Below, in pieces: positions 9,330 through 19,825 of a stretch of 64,000 nt of DNA. The stretch is taken from contig NZ_CACSJO010000004.1 in NCBI RefSeq assembly GCF_902706195.1, positions 1 to 64,000 of the forward strand. The letters are read 5' to 3'. This stretch comes from Novosphingobium sp. 18050 (GTDB taxonomy: Bacteria; Pseudomonadota; Alphaproteobacteria; Sphingomonadales; Sphingomonadaceae). Under the pieces are notes generated by a model, which was given only the letters and a program-made list of their open reading frames with translations, searched no databases and was not told where the DNA came from. The translations under genes were made by a program, and so were the position numbers. Positions within the stretch are counted from its first letter, which is position 1, and the number at the start of each line of letters is the position of its first letter.

Positions 9330-11489
9330 ATGAGCACGATCACCGCAGAAGTCGTCGAGGCGCATGGCCTCAACCCCGAGGAATACGCGCGCGTCCTGAG
9401 CGCGCTGGGTCGAGAGCCGAACCTCGTCGAACTCGGCATCTTCTCGGTCATGTGGTCCGAGCACTGCTCGTACAAGTCGAGCCGCTTCCACCTGAAGAAG
9501 CTTCCTACCGAAGCGCCCTGGGTGATTTGTGGCCCTGGCGAGAACGCCGGCATCATCGACATCGGCGACGGACAGGCCGCCATCTTCAAGATGGAAAGCC
9601 ACAACCACCCGAGCTACATCGAGCCCTACCAGGGCGCGGCGACGGGCGTTGGCGGCATCCTGCGCGACGTGTTCACGATGGGCGCGCGCCCGGTTGCCAA
9701 CATGAACGCGCTGCGCTTCGGCCGGCCCGATCACCCCAAGATGAAGCATCTGGTCAAGGGCGTGGTCGCGGGCATCGGCGGCTACGGCAACTGCGTGGGC
9801 GTGCCCACCGTCGGCGGTGAGACCAATTTCCACAAGGCCTACGACGGCAACATCCTCGTCAACGCGATGACCGTGGGCGTGGCCGATACCAACAAGATCT
9901 TCTACTCTGCCGCCACCGGCCTAGGTAACCCGATCGTCTACGTCGGATCGAAGACCGGCCGCGACGGCATCCACGGCGCGACCATGGCAAGTGCCGACTT
10001 CGGTGACGACATCGACGAAAAGCGCCCGACCGTGCAGGTCGGCGATCCGTTCGTCGAGAAGCTGCTGATCGAGGCCTGCCTCGAACTGATGGCGACCGAT
10101 GCCATCGTCGCGATCCAAGACATGGGCGCAGCGGGCCTGACATCCTCGTCGGTCGAAATGGCCAGCAAGGGCGGCGCCGGCATTCGCCTGAACATGAACA
10201 TGGTGCCCTGCCGCGAAGAGGCGATGACGCCTTACGAGATGATGCTCAGCGAGTCGCAGGAGCGCATGCTGATGGTCCTCCAGCCCGGCAAGGAGCCGAT
10301 GGCGGAGGCTATCTTCAAAAAGTGGGAACTGGACTTTGCTGTGATCGGCGAAGTCACCGACACCGGCCATATGGTGCTGGAATTTGACGGCGAAGTCGTT
10401 TGCGACATCCCGCTTGGTCCGCTGGCCGACGATGCGCCGGAATACGAACGTCCTTACGTCACGGCTGAGGAATACAAAGCGTGGGCCGCCGTTCCGGCGT
10501 TGGGCGATGTGCCTGCAACGACTGACATCGGCGCGGACCTGCTCAAACTGATGGGCGGCGCGGACCTCGCATCTCGCAAGTGGATCTGGGAGCAGTACGA
10601 CAGCCAGGTCGGCGCCGACACGATGCAGAAGTCCGGCGGTGACGCTGCGGTGGTGCGCGTGCACGGGACGCAAAAGGCGCTGGCGATCAGCACCGACTGT
10701 AGCCCGCGTTATTGCTACGCCGACCCTTATGAGGGCGGCAAGCAGGCCGTTGCCGAGACGTATCGCAACATCAGCGCCGTTGGCGGTCTGCCGCTGGCGA
10801 TCACCAACTGCCTCAACTTCGCGAACCCGCAGCGTCCCCAGATCATGGCGCAGATCGTCGGCTGCCTGAACGGCATGGGCGATGCGTGCCGCGCGCTCGA
10901 TTATCCGATCGTCTCGGGCAACGTGTCGCTCTACAACGAATCGAAGGCCACCGGCGGCGGCTCGGCGATCCTGCCGACCCCGGCGATCGGCGGCGTCGGC
11001 CTGCTGGCGGACCACGACAAGATGGCCACCGTTGCGTTCAAGGCAGAGGGTGAAGACATCTTCCTGCTCGGCGGCGAGGGCACGCACCTTGGTCAGTCCC
11101 TCTGGCTCAAGGACATCGGCGAGCGTGAGGGCGGCGATGCGCCGGTGGTCGACCTCAATGCTGAAGCCGCCAATGGTGCGACTGTGCGCGGCTGGATCGG
11201 CGAGGGCAAGGTGACGGCCGTCCACGACGTGAGCGACGGCGGCCTCATCGTCGCGCTTGCTGAAATGGCGCTGGCGAGCGGCCTTGGCTGCATCCTCGAT
11301 GGTGATCTCACCACGGCGCAGGCATTTGGTGAAGACCAGTCGCGCTACGTGCTGACGGCGGCTGCGGGCACCGTGCTTCCAGGCGCAGTGAAGATCGGTT
11401 CTGTCAACGGCACCACCGTTGCAGGAGTCGAAATCGCGGTGCTGCGCGAAGCCAACGAAGCCTTTTTCAGGGATTGGATGGAAGCCTGA
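9330..11489 (+). CDS. purL: Phosphoribosylformylglycinamidine synthase subunit PurL
   Basis: A 719-residue protein of the short PurL class, which works with separate PurQ and PurS to make FGAM in purine synthesis. Near the N-terminus is [14 protein letters not shown], containing the conserved active-site His, followed by [20 protein letters not shown], the nucleotide-binding segment. GGAGI- and DVSDGGL-type glycine-rich repeats mark the duplicated AIR-synthase-like halves. ATG at 9330 is chosen because AAGG lies 8 bases upstream; an in-frame ATG at 9312 would add six residues but has no visible ribosome binding site. purQ and purS are not in the window. Confidence 0.96.
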   Translation: MSTITAEVVEAHGLNPEEYARVLSALGREPNLVELGIFSVMWSEHCSYKSSRFHLKKLPTEAPWVICGPGENAGIIDIGDGQAAIFKMESHNHPSYIEPYQGAATGVGGILRDVFTMGARPVANMNALRFGRPDHPKMKHLVKGVVAGIGGYGNCVGVPTVGGETNFHKAYDGNILVNAMTVGVADTNKIFYSAATGLGNPIVYVGSKTGRDGIHGATMASADFGDDIDEKRPTVQVGDPFVEKLLIEACLELMATDAIVAIQDMGAAGLTSSSVEMASKGGAGIRLNMNMVPCREEAMTPYEMMLSESQERMLMVLQPGKEPMAEAIFKKWELDFAVIGEVTDTGHMVLEFDGEVVCDIPLGPLADDAPEYERPYVTAEEYKAWAAVPALGDVPATTDIGADLLKLMGGADLASRKWIWEQYDSQVGADTMQKSGGDAAVVRVHGTQKALAISTDCSPRYCYADPYEGGKQAVAETYRNISAVGGLPLAITNCLNFANPQRPQIMAQIVGCLNGMGDACRALDYPIVSGNVSLYNESKATGGGSAILPTPAIGGVGLLADHDKMATVAFKAEGEDIFLLGGEGTHLGQSLWLKDIGEREGGDAPVVDLNAEAANGATVRGWIGEGKVTAVHDVSDGGLIVALAEMALASGLGCILDGDLTTAQAFGEDQSRYVLTAAAGTVLPGAVKIGSVNGTTVAGVEIAVLREANEAFFRDWMEA

Positions 11490-11494
11490 TCTTT

Positions 11495-11523
11495 CGCCGC
11501 CCTGAACCAAATTCGGGGCGGCG
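11495..11523 (+). terminator. Hairpin between purL and the convergent DUF1345 gene
   Basis: CGCCGCCC at 11495-11502 pairs with GGGCGGCG at 11516-11523 across a 13-nt loop. It begins five bases after the purL stop and abuts the stop of the converging DUF1345 gene, so it probably ends transcription in one or both directions. The usual T-run is absent. Confidence 0.55.
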
Positions 11524-12159
11524 TTACCCCGGTCCGGCGCCCGCCAGCACGTTCACGCTCAGCGCCAGGATGCCGAGGTTAAAGGCAAAAGCGAACAGGC
11601 CGTGAAAGGTCGAGACGCGGCGCATCGAGGTCTTCGTGATCGCGATGTCCGCGGTCTGGCACGTCATTCCGATGACCAAGCCAAAGTTCACAAAATCTGA
11701 GAAGTCCGGCGTGCAATCACCCGGAAAATCAAGACCTTCATGATCCCCTCCGGAGCGCGGCGAGTAATATAACCGCGCATAGTGGAACGCGAAGATCAGG
11801 TTGGTGAAAGTCCAGCTTGCCACCAGCGTGAGCACCAGCAGGGCGATCCCGCCCGCGCTCAGCGCGCCCTTGTCGAGTATCAGCAGGCTCAGCGCGACCA
11901 GCACCACACTGCTGATGACGCCGCTGAGGATAAGAACCAGGAACTGTCCGGCATCGTCCCGCAGCGACTGGCACCGCATGATTTCGGGGGTGCCCCTGAT
12001 CCAGAGCGGGACGCACGACGCAGCGAAAGCGAAGACCGCAAGGTCGAAACCGGCGATCACCGCTTCTGCACCGCGCAGAAGCAGGGTGAAGGCAGGCGCC
12101 GCCAGCGCGAATACGGCAAGGAATAGCAGGTAACGAGGGTGGCTGAGGCGTACCGACAT
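11524..12159 (-). CDS. DUF1345 family membrane protein
   Basis: A 211-residue inner-membrane protein with about five hydrophobic helices: near residues 10-30, 37-55, 72-94, 100-125 and 185-207. The C-terminal half has the family signature, a segment like FVNFGLVIGMTCQTADIAIT followed by RRVSTFHGLFAFAFN, as in DUF1345 proteins. No biochemical role is established for the family. It is a single gene converging on purL and lies downstream of serB on the same strand, separated from it by a terminator. Confidence 0.8.
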   Translation of the reverse strand: MSVRLSHPRYLLFLAVFALAAPAFTLLLRGAEAVIAGFDLAVFAFAASCVPLWIRGTPEIMRCQSLRDDAGQFLVLILSGVISSVVLVALSLLILDKGALSAGGIALLVLTLVASWTFTNLIFAFHYARLYYSPRSGGDHEGLDFPGDCTPDFSDFVNFGLVIGMTCQTADIAITKTSMRRVSTFHGLFAFAFNLGILALSVNVLAGAGPG

Positions 12160-12215
12160 CTCTGCTCCTGCATTGGTCTCGGTGGACTAACGCATGGAAC
12201 ATAATGCGGTTCGAC

Positions 12216-12246
12216 AAAAACGTCGTCCCGAATCAAGTCCGGGACG
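12216..12246 (-). terminator. Intrinsic terminator of serB
   Basis: On the minus strand, just after the serB stop, CGTCCCG (complement of 12240-12246) pairs with CGGGACG (complement of 12224-12230), and a run of five T (12216-12220) lies a few bases further on. The stem-loop resembles the GTCCCGGACTTGAT-type palindromes that recur in many alphaproteobacterial genomes. Confidence 0.7.
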
Positions 12247-12252
12247 AAGGGA

Positions 12253-13134
12253 TCACATGACCCACTGGCTCTCCGGGATTCCCAGGAGGCGCAGCACACT
12301 TGTCAGGTCGCCGCGGTCGATCCAGCCATTGGCAGCGATGCGCGCCTTGGGCTTGGCATGATAGGCGATACCGTAAGTCGCCGCTTCCAGCATCGGAATG
12401 TCGTTGGCGCCGTCGCCGGTGGCGAGGCAGGTGGCGCCCTCGCCCAGTTTCGCCATTTCGGCAAGCAGCGTGGCCTTCTTGACCGCCGAGTCGACGATCC
12501 CGCCCTCAAGCCCGCCGGTGAGCTTGCCGTTCGCGACTTCGAGGCGGTTACCCACGACGCGCTCGAAACCAAGCTGCGCAGCAACGGGATCGGCGAAGTG
12601 GTGGAAGCCGCCAGTGACCAGCACGGTACGACAGCCCAGCTTCTTCAGCGTCTCGACCAGGGTTTTGGCCCCCGGCATAGGGCGGATACGGGCGGCCAGG
12701 CATTCGTCTATAGCGCTGGTGGACAGGCCCTCCAGCAGGCCGACGCGCTCGTACAGGGCCTGCTCAAAGTCCAGTTCGCCCTGCATGGCCCGCTCGGTGA
12801 TCGCAGCAATGCGCTCCTTGAGGCCGGCGAAATCGCCCAGTTCGTCGATGCATTCCTGCCCGATCATGGTCGAATCCATGTCCGAGATGAACAGGCGCGG
12901 CACGATCGGCTCCTCTGCGGTCACAAGGCCGTCGGTGGGCTGGAAGTGCGCGTCGAGCGCCTCGCGCATGGCCGCAGCATCATCGTCAGGCGAGTCGATC
13001 TGCATGGTCTGGCCGCAGAAATCGAGCATGGAAGCATCGGCAATCCGCACCCCTGCCTGCTGCATCTGGGCCTTCGCGGCTTCGAGTCTTGCCGAAAGGT
13101 GGTCCGGTTCTGCTATCAGCCGCGCTATGAGCAC
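12253..13134 (-). CDS. serB: Phosphoserine phosphatase SerB
   Basis: About 293 residues. HAD-family phosphatase that removes phosphate from O-phosphoserine in the last step of serine synthesis. The catalytic DxD motif is in ISDMDSTMIGQECIDELGD, followed by LVTGGFHHFADP (motif II region) and ATGDGANDIPML (motif IV). An N-terminal ACT-like region of about 80 residues precedes the HAD core, as is usual for SerB. GTG at 13134 is chosen because it yields the family-like start VLIARLIAEPD and has AAGGGA seven bases upstream. Longer in-frame starts exist but run into miaA. Its first codons overlap those of the divergent miaA. Confidence 0.93.
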   Translation of the reverse strand: MLIARLIAEPDHLSARLEAAKAQMQQAGVRIADASMLDFCGQTMQIDSPDDDAAAMREALDAHFQPTDGLVTAEEPIVPRLFISDMDSTMIGQECIDELGDFAGLKERIAAITERAMQGELDFEQALYERVGLLEGLSTSAIDECLAARIRPMPGAKTLVETLKKLGCRTVLVTGGFHHFADPVAAQLGFERVVGNRLEVANGKLTGGLEGGIVDSAVKKATLLAEMAKLGEGATCLATGDGANDIPMLEAATYGIAYHAKPKARIAANGWIDRGDLTSVLRLLGIPESQWVM

Positions 13135-14113
13135 TGCGAATTCCCTTGATACGCCATACGATATCGACGCCGGAGACCGGCCGCCGCTGGCGCTCATTGC
13201 AGGGCCGACCGCCAGCGGCAAGAGCGATTGTGCCGTCGCGCTGGGTCAGGAACTGGAAAGACGCGGGCGCCGCGCAGTAGTCATCAATGCCGACAGTTCC
13301 CAGGTCTACAGCGATCTTACCGTACTGAGCGCCCGCCCGACCCGTGAAGAAATGGGCGGAATCGATCATCGTCTGTTCGGCGCCTGGGACGGTACTCAAG
13401 GTTGCTCCGCCGCCGATTGGGCGAAGGCCGCACGCGAGACCATCGCCGACGTTCACGCCTCCGGCGCGGTCCCGATCCTCGTCGGCGGCACCGGACTTTA
13501 TATCCGCACGCTGCTGGACGGCATTGCCCCGGTCCCGCCGATCGATCCCGAGATACGCGAGGCCGTGCGCGCCCTGCCCGTGGACCGGGCCTACTCCGCG
13601 CTTCAGGTCGAAGACCCGGAACGCGCGGGCCGCCTCGCCCCCGCCGACACCACTCGCGTGGCGCGCGCGCTGGAAGTCGTTCGCTCCACCGGGCACGGAC
13701 TTGCCCATTGGCAGGCGCAGACCAGCGGCGGCATCGGCCACGCCTTGGCTATCCACCCAGCCATCCTGCTGCCCGAGCGTCAGATGCTGTTCGCCCGCTG
13801 TGACCTGCGCTTTCAGCGCATGATCGAGCGCGGTGCGCTGGCCGAGGTCGAGGCGTTGATGGCGCGCGGCCTCGATCCCGACATGCCGGTGATGCGCGCC
13901 ATCGGCGTACCCGAACTCGCCGGAGTGGTGGTCGGAAACTGGACCATGGAGGAAGCCGCCGCGCGCGGAGCGCAGGCCACCCGCAATTACGCCAAGCGGC
14001 AATTCACATGGCTCAGGCACCAGCCACCTGCCGAATGGACTCGAGTCTCGTTTCAAAATTACAATGCAGAGACTTTGAATGACATTTTATTTCGCGTGAT
14101 GGGGTTGACCTGA
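13127..14113 (+). CDS. miaA: tRNA dimethylallyltransferase MiaA
   Basis: A 328-residue enzyme that adds a dimethylallyl group to A37 of tRNAs reading UNN codons. The P-loop GPTASGKS is near residues 26-33, followed by NADSSQVYSDL and VGGTGLYIRTLLDG, both typical MiaA blocks. The C-terminal half contains RAIGVPEL and YAKRQFTWLRHQ. The ATG at 13127 is 8 bp inside the divergent serB, and no clear ribosome binding site precedes it, so the transcript may be leaderless or poorly initiated (inference). An upstream open frame continues antisense to serB but has no homology-like content. Confidence 0.95.
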   Translation: MSTANSLDTPYDIDAGDRPPLALIAGPTASGKSDCAVALGQELERRGRRAVVINADSSQVYSDLTVLSARPTREEMGGIDHRLFGAWDGTQGCSAADWAKAARETIADVHASGAVPILVGGTGLYIRTLLDGIAPVPPIDPEIREAVRALPVDRAYSALQVEDPERAGRLAPADTTRVARALEVVRSTGHGLAHWQAQTSGGIGHALAIHPAILLPERQMLFARCDLRFQRMIERGALAEVEALMARGLDPDMPVMRAIGVPELAGVVVGNWTMEEAAARGAQATRNYAKRQFTWLRHQPPAEWTRVSFQNYNAETLNDILFRVMGLT

Positions 14114-14359
14114 CATATCCGCTTGCCTAGAGCGCCCTTCTACCTTGCTGATTGGAAGTATGCAGGGAGGAGAGGGACGGCCCGGTACGCCATTGTCGTG
14201 CCGGGTCGGTTTCATTAGAGAGCGCACCGGGGTTTTCCGGTCTGCGAAATCCGCCGGAATCAATGATTCCAGACGGAAGAAGCGCTCTCAGGACAAACGG
14301 CCGCCACCGCTTCGGATACGTATTCGATGGCTGCCGACGGAATTGAGAAGGAACGTGGT
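14114..14359 (+). promoter_or_regulatory. Leader region between miaA and ilvB with stem-loop
   Basis: This gap of about 246 bp holds a stem-loop, CCCGGTACG at 14181-14189 with CGTGCCGGG at 14197-14205 (one G-T pair), followed by TCGGTTTC. It may terminate miaA transcription or be part of an ilvB 5' leader. I looked for an Ile/Leu/Val-rich leader peptide and did not find one, so classical attenuation is not supported. The ilvB ribosome binding site GAAGGAA is at 14347-14353. Confidence 0.4.
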
Positions 14360-16102
14360 GTGAGTGAAGAGCGCAGCGGCGCGAACATCCTGGTCGAAAG
14401 CCTGGTCCGACAGGGGGTCGAATTCGTATTCGGCTATCCCGGCGGTGCCGTGCTCCCGATCTATGACGCCCTGTTCGGCGACGAGCGCCTGCGCCACATC
14501 CTCGTGCGCCATGAAGCCGGAGCGGGCCATGCCGCCGAAGGCTATGCGCGTTCCACCGGCAAGCCCGGCGTCGTGCTCGTTACGTCCGGCCCAGGTGCGA
14601 CCAACGTCATTACCGCCATCGCCGACGCGTTCCTCGACTCGATTCCGCTCGTCGTCATCACCGGGCAGGTTCCGACCGCACTGATCGGCTCGGACGGGTT
14701 CCAGGAAGCTGATACCGTCGGCATCTCGCGCCACTGCACCAAGCACAACTACCTCGTGAAGGACCCGGCCGAGCTGGCTGCGGTCATCGACGAGGCGTTC
14801 CAGATCGCCACCACCGGCCGCCCCGGCCCGGTTCTGATCGACATCCCCAAGGACGTCCAGATCGCATCCGCCGCGTGGACCGACGGCCCGACCCAGCGCC
14901 GCCAGCGTTACGCGCCGCGCACACAGGGCACGAGCCAGGAGATCGCGCAGGCCGTCGAGATGATCGCGGCTGCCAAGGCTCCGGTGTTCTATACCGGCGG
15001 CGGCGTCATCAACGCAGGGCCCCGCGCCACGCAGTTGCTGCGCGAGCTTCAGGCCAAGACCGGCGCACCGGTCACCTCGACCCTGATGGGTCTGGGCGCC
15101 TTCCCGGCCGACCACGCCGACTGGCTGGGCATGCTGGGCATGCACGGCACGTACGAGGCCAACCTGGCGATGAACCAAGCCGACCTGATCGTCTGCGTCG
15201 GTGCCCGCTTCGATGACCGCGTGACCGGGCGCCTCGACGCCTTCGCGCCCAATTCGAAGAAGATCCACATCGACATCGACCGTTCCTCGATCAACAAGAT
15301 CGTGCGCGTCGAACTGCCGATCGTGGGCGACTGCGCTGTCGTTCTGGAACAGATGCTCGCCGAGTGGGGCAGCCGCAAGGGCCAGGATCTGACCGAATGG
15401 AAGGCCCGCGTCGACACCTGGCGCGAGAAGAAGAGCCTCTCCTTCCCGCTCAACGACGATGCGATCATGCCGCAGCTGGCGATCCAGCGTCTGTTCGAAC
15501 TGTCGAAGGACAAGGACCCGATCATCTCGACCGAGGTCGGCCAGCATCAGATGTGGGCCGCGCAGCACTTCCCGTTCTTCAGCCCGAACAAGTGGCTGAC
15601 GTCGGGCGGTCTGGGCACCATGGGTTATGGTCTGCCTGCCGCCATAGGCGCGCAGTGCGGCAACCCGGATAGCCTCGTCATCGACATCGCCGGCGACGCC
15701 TCGATCCAGATGAACATCCAGGAACTGGGCACTGCCACGCAGTACCGCCTCCCGGTCAAGGTCTTCATCCTCAACAACGAGTGGATGGGCATGGTCCGTC
15801 AGTGGCAGGAACTGACCTATGAGAGCCGCTTCTCGAACTCGTACTCGGACAGCCTGCCGGACTTCGTGAAGCTGGCTGAGGCTTACGGCTGGAAGGGCAT
15901 TCGCATCGAGAACGAAAGCGAACTCGACGCGGGTATCCAGGCGATGATCGACCATCCGGGTCCGGTGATCGTCGACTGCCTGGTCCACAAGGAATCGAAC
16001 TGCTTCCCGATGATCCCCTCGGGCGCATCGCATGTCGACATGATCCTTTACGGCGACAACGTCGCCGGGACCATGGACGACGAAGCCAAGGCGCTGGTCT
16101 GA
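14360..16102 (+). CDS. ilvB: Acetolactate synthase large subunit
   Basis: About 580 residues. A ThDP-dependent enzyme that makes acetolactate or acetohydroxybutyrate, the first committed step of valine, leucine and isoleucine synthesis. Near the N-terminus are VEFVFGYPGGAVLPIYDALF and RHEAGAGHAAEGYAR, the latter with the catalytic Glu that activates ThDP. The C-terminal ThDP motif runs from GDASIQMNIQELGTATQYRL through LNNEWMG. The start is GTG at 14360, six bases after GAAGGAA; ATG at 14327 would add 11 residues but lacks a ribosome binding site. It is followed 14 bp later by ilvN and then ilvC. Confidence 0.96.
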   Translation: MSEERSGANILVESLVRQGVEFVFGYPGGAVLPIYDALFGDERLRHILVRHEAGAGHAAEGYARSTGKPGVVLVTSGPGATNVITAIADAFLDSIPLVVITGQVPTALIGSDGFQEADTVGISRHCTKHNYLVKDPAELAAVIDEAFQIATTGRPGPVLIDIPKDVQIASAAWTDGPTQRRQRYAPRTQGTSQEIAQAVEMIAAAKAPVFYTGGGVINAGPRATQLLRELQAKTGAPVTSTLMGLGAFPADHADWLGMLGMHGTYEANLAMNQADLIVCVGARFDDRVTGRLDAFAPNSKKIHIDIDRSSINKIVRVELPIVGDCAVVLEQMLAEWGSRKGQDLTEWKARVDTWREKKSLSFPLNDDAIMPQLAIQRLFELSKDKDPIISTEVGQHQMWAAQHFPFFSPNKWLTSGGLGTMGYGLPAAIGAQCGNPDSLVIDIAGDASIQMNIQELGTATQYRLPVKVFILNNEWMGMVRQWQELTYESRFSNSYSDSLPDFVKLAEAYGWKGIRIENESELDAGIQAMIDHPGPVIVDCLVHKESNCFPMIPSGASHVDMILYGDNVAGTMDDEAKALV

Positions 16103-16116
16103 GAGGCACGAAGACA

Positions 16117-16635
16117 ATGATGCACATCCATCAAGAGGCCGAGGAACGCCACGTCCTGACCGTCACGGTCGACAACGAGGCGGGCATTCTCGCCAAGATC
16201 GCCGGGCTGTTCACCGCGCGCGGCTACAACATCGACAGCCTGACCGTGGCTGACATCACCGACAATCACGAGGTGAGCCGGATCACGATCGTGACGCATG
16301 GTCCGCCCAGCCAGATCGACCAGATCCACGCCCAGCTCGAGCGACTGGTCCCGGTGCACAAGGTCGTCGACCTTACCGAACTGGGGCCGCACGTCGCGCG
16401 TGAACTGGCGCTGGTGAAGGTGGCCGGCGTCGGCGACAAGCGTGTCGAGGCGCTGCGCATCGCGGAAGTGTTCCGCGCCCGCCCGGTCGACACCACGACC
16501 GAGAGCTTCATTTTCGAGATGACCGGCGCACCGGACAAGATCGACAGCTTCGTGGCGCTGATGCGCGACCTCGGCCTTGTCGAAGTTGGTCGCACCGGGA
16601 TCGTTGCAATGGCGCGGGGCCCCGAAGAAGCCTGA
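16117..16635 (+). CDS. ilvN: Acetolactate synthase small (regulatory) subunit
   Basis: A 172-residue regulatory subunit of acetolactate synthase. Residues about 10-85 form an ACT domain: HVLTVTVDNEAGILAKIAGL followed by ARGYNIDSLTVA, where valine feedback binds. The C-terminal ALS_ss_C region ends ARGPEEA. It is placed between ilvB and ilvC in the same direction, consistent with one operon. Confidence 0.96.
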   Translation: MMHIHQEAEERHVLTVTVDNEAGILAKIAGLFTARGYNIDSLTVADITDNHEVSRITIVTHGPPSQIDQIHAQLERLVPVHKVVDLTELGPHVARELALVKVAGVGDKRVEALRIAEVFRARPVDTTTESFIFEMTGAPDKIDSFVALMRDLGLVEVGRTGIVAMARGPEEA

Positions 16636-16698
16636 GTTTTTAAGTTTGCCCTCCCACGGATCGCCGGGCGGGGCATGATCGACAGCGGTCCCGGATGA

Positions 16699-17745
<1,047 letters not shown>

Positions 17746-17759
17746 TCCAGTTCTGACAG

Positions 17760-17803
17760 TGTGGGCGGGCGCCGTCGCGGCGTTCGCCCACATTCCACTT
17801 TTT
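17760..17803 (+). terminator. Intrinsic terminator of the ilvBNC operon
   Basis: A long stem starts at 17760: TGTGGGCG...GCGCC pairs with GGCG...CGCCCACA ending at 17792, across a short GTCGC loop. TTTTT follows at 17799-17803. It sits 15 bp after the ilvC stop. Confidence 0.85.
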
Positions 17804-17821
17804 GCACACCCTATGCGCCAG

Positions 17822-18130
17822 CTACCTGCGAGTACGGGTTGGCGCGTGGAAGTCGGGCGGCTTGCCCGAGACCCAGCGCACGAAGCGCCCCACTTCCTCC
17901 ACCGCCAGCAGCGCCTCAGCATTCGGCGCCATCTTCGCCAGTTGCGCGTTGGTGAGGCTGGCATGGATCGCCCGGTGACAGATCGGGTGAAGCGGCACCG
18001 TCTCGCGCCCTCCCCGGCTTTTCGGCACCGGATGATGCCATTCGGTCCGCCGTCCCAATGGCCGGGCGCATAGCCAGCATGCATCACCTTCCCCGCTCAT
18101 CGGCCTCTCTATCCTGCAATCGTGCGCCAT
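17822..18130 (-). CDS. HNH endonuclease-like protein
   Basis: A 102-residue protein with a CxxC zinc knuckle (CWLC near residue 18) followed by EWHHPVPKSRGG and HPICHRAIH, the ordered His, Asn/Gly loop and His pattern of the HNH nuclease fold. The C-terminal third is not recognised. Small stand-alone HNH proteins of this kind are common and their substrate is unknown; no restriction or phage gene is nearby, so a defence role is not supported by context. The start may be ATG 18130 or the internal ATG at 18100, which would still precede the CxxC. Confidence 0.7.
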   Translation of the reverse strand: MAHDCRIERPMSGEGDACWLCARPLGRRTEWHHPVPKSRGGRETVPLHPICHRAIHASLTNAQLAKMAPNAEALLAVEEVGRFVRWVSGKPPDFHAPTRTRR

Positions 18131-18224
18131 TAGTAAGTTATCAAAGTTTCAACCTTAATCATCACCGCATTCGCAGTGTTTCACGCCCGCGATCATACCG
18201 GGCGGCTGAAGGGTTGAAAGTTTC

Positions 18225-19757
18225 ATGACGGCATTCGGTCGGCGTAATTCGGTAGGCGGCATGGGCCAGAGCGCCCGGCCTGCATTCGGCGTGGCAAAAC
18301 CGCTCAAGGGCGGCGGCGACAAGCCTGCGGCTTCCGGTACCAACGGCGCAGCGCCGATGCCCGGCGGAGACCAGTTCCCCCCCATGCCCGGCAACGACGG
18401 CGCCCCCACCACGGCAGCCGCGATGCGCGAGGACGCAATGTCGCGCCTGGCGGACCGCGCCAATGCCGTCCACGAACAGGGCGAGCAGAACGGTTTCGAA
18501 GCCTCGATCCACAAGATCAAGGAACAGGTGCTGCCGCGCCTGCTCGAGCGCGTCGACCCCGAAGCCGCAGCCACCCTGACCAAGGACGAGCTGTCCGAGG
18601 AATTCCGCCCCATCATCATCGAGGTGCTGGCAGAGCTGAAGATCACCTTCAATCGCCGCGAGCAGTTCGCGCTGGAAAAGGTGCTGATCGACGAGCTGCT
18701 CGGCTTCGGCCCGCTGGAGGAACTCCTCAACGACCCCGATATCTCGGACATCATGGTCAACGGCCCGAACCAGACCTACATCGAAAAGAAGGGCAAGCTC
18801 CAACTCGCCCCCACCAAGTTCCGCGACGAACAGCATCTGTTCCAGATCGCCCAGCGCATCGTCAACCAGGTCGGCCGCCGCGTCGACCAGACCACGCCGC
18901 TGGCCGACGCCCGCCTCAAGGATGGCAGCCGCGTCAACGTCATCGTCCCGCCGCTGAGCCTTCGCGGCACCGCGATCTCGATTCGTAAGTTTTCCGAAAA
19001 GCCGATCACCATCGACATGCTCAAGGACTTCGGTTCGATGAGCGAGAAGATGGCCACCGCGCTGAAAATCGCCGGCGCCTGCCGGATGAACGTGGTCATC
19101 TCGGGCGGTACGGGGTCGGGCAAGACGACCATGCTCAACGCCCTGTCGAAGATGATCGATCCGGGCGAGCGCGTGCTGACGATCGAGGACGCCGCCGAAC
19201 TTCGCCTGCAGCAGCCGCACTGGCTGCCGCTGGAAACCCGCCCGCCCAACCTCGAAGGCCAGGGCGCGATCACCATCGGCGACCTTGTGAAGAACGCCCT
19301 CCGTATGCGTCCCGACCGGATCATCCTGGGCGAAATCCGCGGCGCCGAGTGCTTCGACTTGCTGGCAGCCATGAACACTGGCCACGACGGCTCGATGTGC
19401 ACGCTCCACGCCAACTCCCCGCGCGAATGTCTGGGCCGTATGGAAAACATGATCCTGATGGGCGACATCAAGATCCCCAAGGAAGCCATCAGCCGCCAGA
19501 TCGCCGAATCGGTCGACCTCATCGTCCAGGTAAAGCGCCTGCGCGACGGTTCGCGCCGCACCACCAACATCACCGAAGTGATCGGCATGGAAGGCGATGT
19601 CATCGTCACCCAGGAACTGTTCAAGTTCGAATACCTGGACGAGACCGACGACGGCAAGATCATCGGCGAATTCCGCCCCTCGGGCCTGCGCCCCTACACG
19701 CTGGAGAAGGCCCGCCAGTTCGGCTTCGACCAGGCGTTTCTGGAAGCCTGCCTCTGA
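18225..19757 (+). CDS. cpaF: CpaF/TadA-type secretion ATPase
   Basis: A 510-residue hexameric ATPase of the type II/IV secretion superfamily that powers Flp/Tad pilus assembly. The first 95 residues are Gly/Pro/Ala-rich and probably disordered. The N-terminal domain follows from about 95. Walker A, SGGTGSGKTTMLN, is near residue 296. The Walker B region MRPDRIILGEIRGAE lies near 362, and a His-box segment MCTLHANSPRECLGRMENM follows. It is intact and normal in length. No other tad/cpa gene is in the window: it is flanked by an HNH gene and a convergent HTH gene, so its partners must be elsewhere. Confidence 0.93.
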   Translation: MTAFGRRNSVGGMGQSARPAFGVAKPLKGGGDKPAASGTNGAAPMPGGDQFPPMPGNDGAPTTAAAMREDAMSRLADRANAVHEQGEQNGFEASIHKIKEQVLPRLLERVDPEAAATLTKDELSEEFRPIIIEVLAELKITFNRREQFALEKVLIDELLGFGPLEELLNDPDISDIMVNGPNQTYIEKKGKLQLAPTKFRDEQHLFQIAQRIVNQVGRRVDQTTPLADARLKDGSRVNVIVPPLSLRGTAISIRKFSEKPITIDMLKDFGSMSEKMATALKIAGACRMNVVISGGTGSGKTTMLNALSKMIDPGERVLTIEDAAELRLQQPHWLPLETRPPNLEGQGAITIGDLVKNALRMRPDRIILGEIRGAECFDLLAAMNTGHDGSMCTLHANSPRECLGRMENMILMGDIKIPKEAISRQIAESVDLIVQVKRLRDGSRRTTNITEVIGMEGDVIVTQELFKFEYLDETDDGKIIGEFRPSGLRPYTLEKARQFGFDQAFLEACL

Positions 19758-19776
19758 ATATCCTGCGGACTGCCAT

Positions 19777-19793
19777 CTCCCCGGATCGGGGAG
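19777..19793 (+). terminator. Short hairpin after cpaF
   Basis: CTCCCC at 19777-19782 pairs with GGGGAG at 19788-19793 across a five-base loop, 20 bp after the cpaF stop and ahead of a convergent gene. The stem is short and has no T-run, so its function as a terminator is uncertain. Confidence 0.35.
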
Positions 19794-19825
19794 GAGGTTG
19801 AAACAAAAACGGGGTCGAAACTCCA

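Noticed and set aside
14145..14363. Possible ilv leader peptide or attenuator upstream of ilvB
   Set aside because: No run of Ile, Leu or Val codons was found in any short frame and no antiterminator pair could be drawn. Only a stem-loop is reported.
14288..16117. Long open frame of about 609 codons antisense to ilvB
   Set aside because: It is the mirror of a confidently identified gene, its translation is rich in His/Arg/Asp with no domain-like blocks, and high GC content makes such frames common.
17822..18130. HNH gene as part of a restriction or phage defence system
   Set aside because: No methyltransferase, helicase or phage gene is next to it. The ccrM in the window is a cell-cycle methyltransferase with no partner nuclease.
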